A DNA stretch of 31,011 bases. It comes from Purshia tridentata. Lineage: Eukaryota > Streptophyta > Magnoliopsida > Rosales > Rosaceae. Within the stretch, counting starts at the first letter, position 1, and every line of letters begins with the position of its first letter. Below, in pieces: positions 9,211 through 19,134 of this stretch. The stretch spans positions 1 to 31,011 of the forward strand of contig QANT01005530.1 of the NCBI GenBank assembly GCA_003254885.1. The letters are read 5' to 3'. Both the position numbers and the translations under genes were made by a program. Under the pieces are notes generated by a model, which saw only the letters and a program-made list of their open reading frames with translations, was not told the DNA's origin and made no database searches.

Positions 9211-12200
9211 ATGGGTCGAAAGCTCAAAGAACCCTCAACTCTCAGCGAAGCAGAAGCCCAAGAAACCCTAACCCACCACGAAGCCAAAGCTGAGAAGAAG
9301 AAAAAGAAGCAGAAAAACAAAGACAAAGACCCCAATAGCCATCAACGAGAAGAATGCCAACAAACCCAATTCAGTCCCAAGAGAAAGCTGGAAGAGATTG
9401 CATCTCACGAAGATAACTCAGATTCTAATAAGAAGAAGAGGAAGCACAAAAAATCAAAAGAGAAGGAGCAAGGAAGCGAAAACAATGAAGCAATACAAGA
9501 ACCAAAGAGAAATGGTGATGTCGGAGAAAGTGAATCGGGAGACGGGATTGTGGTGGTTACTGGGAAAGATGCGAAGGAAGCCAAATACAAGCCATTGACG
9601 TCCTTTACGGAATCGAATCTTCCCAAAGAGGTTTTACAGTGCTGTGAGAATTTCAGGAGCCCTTCTCCGATTCAATCTCGGGCGTGGCCGTTCTTATTGG
9701 ATGGCCGCGATTTTATCGGGATTGCAAAAACTGGGTCAGGTACTTACTGTGATTTGAATTATGGGAATTGGAGTATGGTTTGTTTTGTGATCTGTTTTGT
9801 TTGTTCAAGCAAATTCTGTGGTTTTTTGTGCAGGTAAGACTTTGGCGTTTGGGGTACCAGCCATTATGCAAGTTTTAAATAAGAGGAAGGGTAAGTTTTC
9901 GAAGGGGCGGAATCCTCTTTGCCTTGTACTGTCACCTACGAGGGAGCTAGCTCAACAAGTATGTGCTTATTGACCCAAGTTGCATTGTTGGAATTGATTT
10001 ACCATTTTTATTTTTCTGTATGGTTCCTAGAATTGAAATTGTATGCTATGCGGTGAATTTTATCTCTGAGGTGGTGTTATGTGTTTCCATGATTTAATTT
10101 CGTCTCTTATAGCATAGGATTTCAAGATTTCATAAAATCTCTAAGATGTTGCATCCTCAAAAATTGAGTAGGCAACATTTGGATGTAGGACAAGAGTAGG
10201 AGGAAGGAATATAGGAGAGATCCGGACTCACTCTAGCCTTTGGCATTGCACAAAGGTGCATCGGAAACGCACCAAAGGTGCCCTTGGAATCGCTTCAATA
10301 AAAATTAGAAAAATTCCGGCATCACCGGCCTTCGGTATCACACTGAAGTAACTTGGAATCTCTCCAGGTCAACTCATGCTTCGCACCCGAGTGGAAACTT
10401 TGATTCCTTTCACCAGAGCCGTTGGTACATAAATCATTGAAAAGACCCAAATTAATACACTTAAATCCTAAAAGACATATTCATGTCACCTAATGCATTC
10501 ATCATGTGACGTAGAGAGAACTTAAAGACAATGAATATATGACTTTAAAGCAATTAACCTAAAATACATATGTAAATTTCATTTAATAGAAAATGGTTCA
10601 AAGACTATGGTGCTTGGTACTTGGATGGGCTTATTTATTATACTTTGAGTTTGTCTCCTGCGTCACATTATTATCAATTATCATGCATATGTTAGTGAGT
10701 CGACGCAGAATTCTTATGTTCAATTTTTTAGGTCAAACCTGGAAGGAAAAGAAAAAAAGAGAGGAACATAAAAAAATAACTCTAAAACAGTAGAAGTGCT
10801 TGCAATATTGTGCCATATTAATTTGGAAGGTACAGTTCACTTAAACAGAGCCTATGATCTGTGGACATTGACAAAGGTGTCATCCCTCACCGCATACGTG
10901 AGGTGTCATCCTTAAATAGTCTTGACATGAGGACTTTAGGAAACAATAATTTGCATATGTATTGATTGATTCACATGGACATCTATCTAGTTTGATTGGA
11001 CAAGAACCGTATACAAAGGATTATAAAAATGGTAATCATGTGTACGTCTCTTGACAAAGATGCACAACACTTTGAAAGTTGTGCTCTCAATAGATGAAAA
11101 TGAATTATTTTTAAGCATACAAAGTAGACTTTGACATGGGTGGACAAAAGTATCATGCCCTTATGTGTCAAACACCACAAATTTTTCATGTATGAAGTGT
11201 ATCCTACAAATAATAGAATAAAATATGTGGATTTTTTACCATATTGGTTGTACAGATGTTTTTGTTGTTTTTGCATTCATTCCTCTTTCACCTGCTGCTT
11301 GGGTGGTGTGTGTTTCGTCCATTGGATTATTTGAAGCTTATATCTTGAAAAGACAACCAACCATTGGCTTTATCTTCTGGTGGCAGATTTCAGATGTTCT
11401 GTTTGATGCGGGGAAACCTTGTGGTGTAATATCAGTTTGTTTGTATGGAGGAACATCTAAAGGACCTCAAATATCTTCTCTGAAGTCTGGTGTTGTAAGA
11501 TATTCCATTCTTTATTTATGATTATATATTGCACAGATTTATTTTAATTTTTTGTTCCTCCCCTTTTACTATTTAGACTTCACATTGTTCTACAATTGGC
11601 ACTATGGTAGCTTATTTTGTGGGAATAAGGATTGGGAATGGGTATGAGATTCTCATTCCCATTTTCAGTATGCAAATTTTGGGAATATGTCACATTTTAG
11701 ATGAGAATGAGATACTATGAATTGGGGGAATGTGAAATCCATGATCCCTTGGGTTTGGCATTCCCATTATCTAAAATGCCTATCATGAATTTTATAACTA
11801 GATTACCCTATTAACATATTTGAAATACCATTTATGTCCTATAAAATAATTTAATATATATTCAGTAGATAAGGTTATTAGAAACGTTGTGTACTGATTA
11901 CCATTTTCAGCATTTCCAAACAATGGGGTGGTCATTGATTCCCTTTCCTCTGAAATAGGAAGGCCATTCTGCAGGAGCTTAGAATTCATTTTGCCTTCCA
12001 TTTTGGGTTAAAACACTGGGACAAACAGCTCCATTGCCTCTAGCCACATTCTGTTTAAAGAAGCTGGAGTGAGTTGGGTGATTTAAACTGGCTGCTATTA
12101 TTTTCTTAGCGAAAAAAATGCTGCTTTTGGTAGAGGAAAGAAAGCCAAAGTTCTTTGGGCCTGCTGCAGGCTGGCTGTTCTTTGGGACTTTGGATGGTTT

Positions 12201-15200
12201 GGACAGAAAGGAATAGAATTTTTTTTTGATAATTGTAAATGTAGAAGTACAATAGGGAGGAGGTGGGTATAGTCAACGCGCTGCCATGGCTTCAGGGAGG
12301 AAGGGGATGATGATGGGGGTATTGGTGTGACTTTTTTTTCTTAATATTTGTGTTTAGAGCCTTTATATTTATGAGACCTGATAGTGACTAGTTTTGCAGA
12401 GATTCCCACTTTTTGTATAGTATAGCTAAATATGCATGTATGCATATAGGAATATATTTTGCTATGGTTTGATGATATTTATGCATTCTTCCTGTTTGAT
12501 CTATATATTCTGTAGAGATAATATGTTTGCATTGGTTTGGTGATTAGTTTTCATATAATTGGTTCTCATTCAGTTTGCTGTGTGCTCTTAGGACATAGTT
12601 ATTGGAACTCCTGGTCGTCTGAAGGATCTCATCCAAATGGGTGTGTGTTGCCTCAAGGAAGTATGTTTTACGGTAAGTAGACAATCCCCAGTAAAACCTC
12701 TTTCTTAACAATCATGTCTTGACAACTAGGAACTGCTTCTTGTTGATTCAATCATATGCCTATTCCTTTTCTTATGTTGATTAATGTTGCTGTTGTGTGA
12801 TGAAAGTGAATATGGCTTTATGATTGCACAACCCTTTGGGAGGGAACCAATTTGTGTCAGGCCGTCCAGTGTCCACTATAAATATTTATTTAAACATCTT
12901 GAAATGTTGTCAATGTCTCTAGGTTAGAAAGCTCTGGAGATGATCATAATAGTAAACCTATTGTCCCCAATGCCCCATCTTAGATGGGTAGGCCTGAACT
13001 ATTTAAATCAATTCCTGCAGCATCAGGATTGAAGTGACTTTCTGCTAATCCCATCTAATTAGAAGTGTAGCAAAGAGCCAAGCATGAAGTGACTATCTTC
13101 TGATGCACTCTATTTTAGGGTCTAATGAAAATGCTGTGACATTGTTGGGGCGGCAATTTATCATATGACTGTGAACACGACTTGAAACCAAACTGATCCA
13201 CTATCAGAAGAGTGAGTCATGATGGTGCAATGGATTTGGATATTTTATTCTCAGTTTGTCCTGTCATAATGATTATCTTAACATCCAGAATGAGGATTAT
13301 TCCGGAAATGCTTCTCTTATAGCTGCAATCTTGAGGCTTCAAAATTCTGGGCTTGTACAATTGTCTTTTACCATTCTTCTAAAATTTGATTACACTAGTG
13401 CTGTAGTACATCATTTTATTTTACTTTGTTTATTATGCTATGAGACACTAGTACATTGATTTATGCTTTACTTGCAATTATCTTTTAATTTCTCTTTTTG
13501 TATTGTTTCTTCATAAGATTTCATTGTATACTTTACTTTGGATGTGAATTTTTTTGATAAATGGTATATTGTAGTAGCATTAGAGATCTCAGGAAAAAGA
13601 AATGAGCAGTAATTTTCTGTAGGTCCTTGATGAAGCAGATCGAATGCTTGACATGGGATTTGAACCAGAAGTTCGGTTTATATTGGGCCAAACATGCGTG
13701 GGTATGTGATGTATTATCAGTAGTTACCTCTTTATCATCTTTCTCTGTGTAATATATATGCGTATATATCCAGAGTATGAATTGGATCTCTCTTTGCAGG
13801 ATTTGTTTCCATTTGAATGACCTTTACAATTTTTGTTTTTGTTTTGTTTAGGGCTTAGAGTTTAGGGTTTTGTCATCATAACCAAGTTCTACAATTTAAG
13901 CTCACTCTGCTTGTTCTGTAATGTTGTTCTTTTGGTTTTCAGCTTTCTTTCTTTTTTCAATTAAAGAACTAGAGAGGAAAGATATGGAAAAAATGAAAGA
14001 GAACACATAAAACTAAAACTTTCAAAACAAACTCTTTAAAGTTGTTTTTAGTTTTTGGGTTTTATCTCTTCAATCTCTATATAATTTCACTTATCTCCTT
14101 CACATGATCTCCTCACTTTTCTCTCTTTTTGAATCTCAATGTTTAATTACAGACAATAGAAAAAATGTTACCCAACCGAGCCCTTAATTATTCCTACTTT
14201 ATTCTCTGCCATATATTCAAAGTTTATTTTTGGCCTGACAACGAAAAAAGAACTATTGGAATTGAAACCTTTGTTAGAGTGAGGAGCCTATGGATGACTA
14301 GTATGCTGTCTTTAAATTTGTATTCAAATGTATCATGATTTTGGGTACCAGTTTGACCGAATAGGACATCTTTCTACTTTCAAGTCTTGTTATTTGTTTG
14401 GTAGGACTATTAGAAACCCAAGTTTTTATTTATTTTTTATTTCTTTATATAGAAACAAAGCGAACTACAAACAACACGGATGATAATTTTGTTACAAATA
14501 ATTGCTTGTTCTAATAATTTATTAACTAACATTTTCTTTTGGATACTGTTGATTGCAATTGCATAATCATATGGAGAAATTACGTGCAGAGTTATTTTCT
14601 TTTCAGTATATGTTACTTGATTGTTTCTTCACTTTTGTGTAAACAACCACTCACTTCTTCTAATTAAGCAGTATTGACTATTGAGTAGTACCAGTGCATA
14701 GAGAGATCATAGCCATTGATTTTGACTTTCAGCCTTCTATAAGATAAATTTTTTTATAAGTAAAATTATATAACATCAAATGAAGGTAAATTATAAGTGG
14801 CCTGGAGGTTGGCAAGATGCCTATTGATTTGGCTTTTATAGATGTTTTCAAGCAATAGATAATGGCAGAAGAGATGTTAAGTCGATGATAGTGTATGGAA
14901 ATCTAAACTTTTACTTATCTAAAAGTGAAATAAGAAGCAATGCCTTATTCCCCCAGCCTGTTCTTGGGAGTTGTCATGTAAATGGAGTATAATGATTAGT
15001 GAGAGTCCATGGCATTATTACATTGGAAAAGATAAGGCTAATCAAAATTCTAGACCACAAAGTAGGGGGGAAAGCACTTAAGTTTTCTGCTAAGATTTTG
15101 AGTGATGCAGGGACTCCCACGCTTAAATCTTTATGCTTCAATATGTTCAGATCTTTTTAATTGGCTGGGTAAGTTTTACTGGATTATTTTAGTCTGCTGA

Positions 15201-17446
15201 TATATATCTCTTGAATCTGTGCAGCTCGCCAAATGGTAATGTTCAGTGCTACATGGCCTCTAACAGTTCATCAATTAGCTCAGGAGTTCATGGATCCTAA
15301 TCCAGTTAAGGTATAATTCTCAGTTATCATGACATTTAAACAATTTATTATGCACCTTCTTTCGAAAACTAATAGCATTGTTGCAGGTAGTTGTTGGATC
15401 AGAAGATTTAGCTGCCAACCATGATGTTATGCAGATAGTTGAGGTATAAGTTCTCAACAACATTGAAGACTATGTGACCATCAGATGTTAATTTTGGGGG
15501 ATTTCTGTGTATCAAAAAAATAAAGGTTAATTAAATATTTGCTTACTGCAATTAACACCTTCTCTTTCATGTTCATAGGTCACGGATGATCATTCACGTG
15601 ATGGGCGTTTGGTTGCTTTGCTAGAAAAGTACCACAAGTCCCAAGAGTAAGTGCTGGTACATTATTCCCGTAATTATATTTCTAAGTTGTTCCTTAGCAA
15701 AGTCCTGGAGGATTGCATTGCCAGAAATACCACAAATTCCAAGGGTATATGACATTGGTATATCATCAGACCTAGTGGTGTGTGTGTGTGTGTGCGCCCA
15801 TGCGACAGTGTTTCTTGCTTTCTGGAAGGTGCTGACTCTTGGAGTCTTTATCTCTGCAGAAGTTGCATTTTCATTTTCATTTGCATTTGTAATTTCAATA
15901 TCTAATTTGCAAGTCAATGCTACTTTTGTGTGGTTGGATGGCTACCACTTGGTTTACCTTTATGTATCAATGTTTATGTCACACAATGGAGCCCCTCAAT
16001 GCTTATTTAGTTTATTGATGATATATTTTGATAACTGGTAGTGCTACGCCCTGCTAATTCTAAGGTTATTCTATTGACCAGGAATAGAGTTTTGGTTTTT
16101 GTCTTGTACAAAATGGAAGCCACTCGTGTGGAAAATATGCTGCAGAAAGGGTAAACTCCTGATCTTTCATAAATAAGTAATTTGATGTGTTAGCATAGTC
16201 AACAATTATGGCTTTGGCTGTAAGCTTCAGAAGATAAATCAGGAAAGCTACTGATGGTATATGGATTGCTGTTGTGTAGGGGTTGGAAGGTTGTCTCTAT
16301 ACATGGTGATAAAGCACAAAGTGAGCGTACAAAGGCACTATCTCTATTCAAGAAGGGAAGCTGTCCCTTGATGGTATGTTATTGTAGATGAGTGAACTAT
16401 TTTATTTGAGCACACTTGAGAATACTAAGAAACTTGGTAGTTGAAACTTTGGCAAATCCCCCTTCCTTCCCTTCTCTTTTCTTTTTGGAACTGGTAATGG
16501 GGGCAACATATAGTACATTTTTTAAGATTTTAATTCTGTATGTTTTCCAATTTTCAGCATGAAATTCTTTCTGTACTCTCTCTGCTTTGTTTCTGATAGT
16601 TGCAATTTGTAAGACCTTTTTAAGGGAGGAACTTGTGGTTATCATATGCTTGCTTCTCTATTTGGAAGGAGTCTGTCAGAAGAGATATTTTAATCTAGTT
16701 GGTGACAGTACTCATTATATAAAAATAAATATAAAACTAGCTGGCAATAGTACTAAAATGCAGTGTATGTTATCTGAAACGTATATTTGCAGATAGCTAC
16801 TGATGTGGCTGCTCGAGGATTGGATATTCCAGATGTTGAAGTAGTGATCAACTATAGTTTTCCCCTCACCACTGAGGATTATGTCCACAGAATTGGGCGG
16901 ACTGGGCGGGCTGGTAAGAAGGGTGTTGCTCATACTTTTTTCACACATCACAACAAGGTAACACTAAATATGCAAATATATTTTCTATAATAATTTTTTT
17001 GGATTATTTTTAGCAAACAATTCTCAGTCAAACTACTAGCTTATTATGTATTAGCCAGTTGATTTTAATTATTAAAGGGATTATTTCAGGGACTTGCTGG
17101 GGAGCTGGTCAATGTTCTCAGAGAAGCCGGGCAAAATGTTCCAGAGTCCTTATTGAGATTTGGCACTCATGTTAAGAAAAAGGCACGTTTTTGTTTCTCT
17201 TTCATCTTGTCCCTTATTTTTTGGTATTCGTGCTGCATTTAAGTGTCTTCATGTAGCAGAGTTTCAATAAAATATTGTCATTTTGTCTAAAAAATGGCAT
17301 TTTGATCATTTGTTTGTTTCTCGTTTTGATTATTGGGTATTAAAATACAGGAGTCCAAACTTTATGGGGCTCACTTCAGAGAAATTCCTGCCGATGCTCC
17401 AAAGTCTAAGAAAATCACATTTAACAACTCCGACGATGATGATTAA
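9211..17446 (+). CDS. RH5: DEAD-box ATP-dependent RNA helicase 5-like (13 exons, 549 aa)
   Basis: Exons are 9211-9739, 9834-9958, 11387-11494, 12592-12672, 13623-13701, 15225-15310, 15387-15443, 15579-15646, 16082-16150, 16280-16373, 16793-16957, 17090-17182 and 17351-17446. The joined frame is 1650 nt, close to the Arabidopsis RH5 length. The N-terminus is a Lys/Glu-rich, probably nucleolar-targeting tail (about 1-115). The helicase core follows: Q-motif PSPIQS, motif I AKTGSGKT (172-179), Ia PTRELAQQ (211-218), TPGRL (260-264), DEAD (284-287), SAT (315-317), RGLD (440-443) and HRIGRTGR (464-471). The tail after KLYGAHF is acidic. The family relates to yeast Dbp3, which acts in pre-rRNA processing; the role here is inferred. 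All introns are GT-AG except the last, which is GC-AG (17183-17350). Introns 2, 3 and 5 exceed 1 kb and hold repeat-like debris. Identity is strong. Confidence 0.93.
10130..10445. repeat. Repeat-like insertion in intron 2 of the RH5-like gene
   Basis: This is a GC-richer block in an AT-rich intron, with recurring pieces such as ACAAAGGTGCATCGGAAACGC, CACCAAAGGTGCCC and CCGGCATCACCGGCC. It is non-coding and unlike the flanking intron. No termini were resolved. Confidence 0.3.
11620..12010. repeat. MITE-like sequence in intron 3 of the RH5-like gene
   Basis: It opens with repeated GGAATGGG / ATTCTCATTCCCAT motifs and has related ATTCCC and GGAATGTGA words further along. This is the style of small plant DNA-transposon derivatives. 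Boundaries and target duplication could not be fixed. No coding potential. Confidence 0.3.
13930..14185. repeat. Small palindromic repeat in intron 5 of the RH5-like gene
   Basis: The central part pairs with itself: AAAACTAAAACTTTCAAAACA on one side and a GTTGTTTTTAGTTTTT-type arm on the other, around an AAACTCTTTAAAGTT centre. The right edge ends near CCAACCGAGCCC, a common type of plant MITE terminus. Tentative. Confidence 0.3.
15779..15794 (+). repeat. TG dinucleotide microsatellite in intron 8
   Basis: An uninterrupted run of eight TG units lies within intron 8 of the RH5-like gene. Confidence 0.8.
17183..17350 (+). other. GC-AG intron (last intron of the RH5-like gene)
   Basis: The exon reading ...GTT AAG AAA AAG is followed by GCACGT and the next exon starts GAG TCC AAA after TACAG. 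Joining there restores the conserved [16 protein letters not shown]. The only nearby GT, five bases on, would put the last exon out of frame. The donor AAG/GCACGT is a plausible GC-type U2 donor. Confidence 0.7.
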
Positions 17447-17799
17447 TTCACATTGCAACCCTAAACCCTTCCTTCATGGTGAAGTAGTAAAAGATGTAGA
17501 GCTGGTTCTGGGAATTATTCTACTTCTGACAGCAGCAAGGTTGATGCTGAAGTGCATTAATCTGTTGACTTATTGCTGAAGTGGTGACAAGTTTGGCATC
17601 CTTTATTTTATTCTTGTTGCAACATTTATATGTAATATATGCATTATTTTGGTTGTTTTTCTTCCAATTTTGTTCTGTTTTTTCCTTTCAATTCATCTCA
17701 TAATTGAAACGATTACTTGGCAAGCTTGAACTGAATATGACCTAGATTTTCTGAAACATTTAAATGGTTCATGCAAAAGTATTTGAAGAGTTTCTTGAT

Positions 17800-17965
17800 A
17801 AAAACACATATCAAGTGTTTTTTTTTAAATCTTTTAAAAGTGCTTTATAACTTAAAAGAACTTATATATATTTTTGTTAAATGTTATTAAAAGTATTTTT
17901 ACTAATCTGAAAGTGTTTTTGATAATTTTAAAAGTATTGCCAAACAAGTCCTTATTTGTGAATAA
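17800..17965. repeat. MITE-like AT-rich repeat
   Basis: TTTTAAAAGTGCTTT, TTAAAAGTATTTTT, GAAAGTGTTTTTG and TTTTAAAAGTATTGCC follow one another and end at CCAAACAAGTCC. This is a typical plant small-transposon pattern. Termini were not resolved. Confidence 0.35.
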
Positions 17966-18898
17966 GGGTGTATTAGTGACGGAACACGTTATGTGAGTTT
18001 ACCCCTCAATTACATGTGAGTTTTAGTTGCAATGTAATATCTTGAATTAGTGACGGAACACATTATTTGAATCATCATTGCCCAATTAAGTGAATCTAAA
18101 CCAGGTCCATTTTTAATCCACAGCCACAAAGGTCCCATTTTATTAAATTTTTGTAATTTTTTTTGGTAATGTTAGACATTAATCTCTCAATTTGGTGTTG
18201 CACATTAATCTGTTAAGTTAATATCTTATCAATAATCTAAATTAGTATGTACTTATCAATGATCTAAATTGATCGGTTAATCAGAATGGTTTCTGCAACT
18301 TACATAGATACAAGTTGCAGAAGGCAGCTAGCACCAGGTGGTTGAGATTTAATAAATTATAATAATGAAAGCTGACTGAGGAAGATATGTGTGGAACAAA
18401 AGTCAAATGTATATTCTAATGCTTGGCTAAATGCGAAGATGCTAGGAAATATACCATACTCGCTTGCTGTCAGAGTCTGCTATTTATGTGGCGACAAGTC
18501 GGTTTACCAAACTTTGTGATTTTCGTTATCAGAAAAATCCAAAAAAAAAAAAAAGCAAAAGAATTCATAACCCAGAACCAGAAGATGATTGGACAACTTA
18601 AACCTTTTATATTTATTCAGTTATTATTTATGTGTTTGTTTGTTTTGCTTCATGATTGGGAATGTTAGACCAGTTGTGAATCAAATTGCCTGGTAGTTTA
18701 CAAACGAAGGAAAAAGAGGAGGATAAGGAATTTACAAGGTAATAACAAACAAGTTAGTCTGAGAAGAAGCTAGCAGATTACAGATAAGGAAGAACAGATA
18801 TTTGTGTTATTTATTGTCTATACGAAATTGTGGAAGTGGACCATTTCTCTGCAGGTAACGTGTAGCACTAGCTGAGCACCAGTTGAGCAGCATCCCAG

Positions 18899-18904
18899 TT
18901 GACC
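18899..18904 (+). promoter_or_regulatory. W-box-like motif upstream of the NLR gene
   Basis: TTGACC lies about 110 bp upstream of the TATA box. A reverse GTCAA is at 19003-19007. WRKY factors bind TTGAC(C/T), so pathogen-responsive control is possible. Single short motifs are weak evidence. Confidence 0.3.
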
Positions 18905-19008
18905 CTGATGGTAGATGACTGACTTCATGGTTTCCTCACAACCTTTTAAAGGGAATCTAGGCAGGTTAGAGAAGGCTACCCCATGAATTACATCATATAT
19001 TAGTCAAC

Positions 19009-19016
19009 TATATAAA
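19009..19016 (+). promoter_or_regulatory. TATA box of the NLR gene
   Basis: TATATAAA lies 119 bp upstream of the ATG at 19135. It leaves a leader of roughly 90 nt, with no intron apparent. Confidence 0.6.
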
Positions 19017-19134
19017 CCTCAAACATCATACACATTCAAAACTTTCCTTCATCTCCAAGCAAATATTATTTTTGTTCAGTTTTCAGTTTCAGAAACACAA
19101 ATCATAGCCTAGCTGTAGCAGGGGAAAGATCAAA

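Larger units (their letters stand above)
17447..19008. other. Intergenic region between the helicase and the NLR gene
   Basis: The helicase 3' UTR is followed by AT-rich DNA. 17800-17965 is MITE-like, with recurring AAAAGTGCTT/AAAAGTATT words ending at CCAAACAAGTCC. A phrase ATTAGTGACGGAACAC occurs twice (17973 and 18046). An A run lies at 18541-18554. No gene is seen. Confidence 0.5.

Noticed and set aside
15621..16041. Overlapping ORFs of about 100 codons on both strands
   Set aside because: They fall across intron 8 of the RH5-like gene and include the TG microsatellite; no domain is visible.
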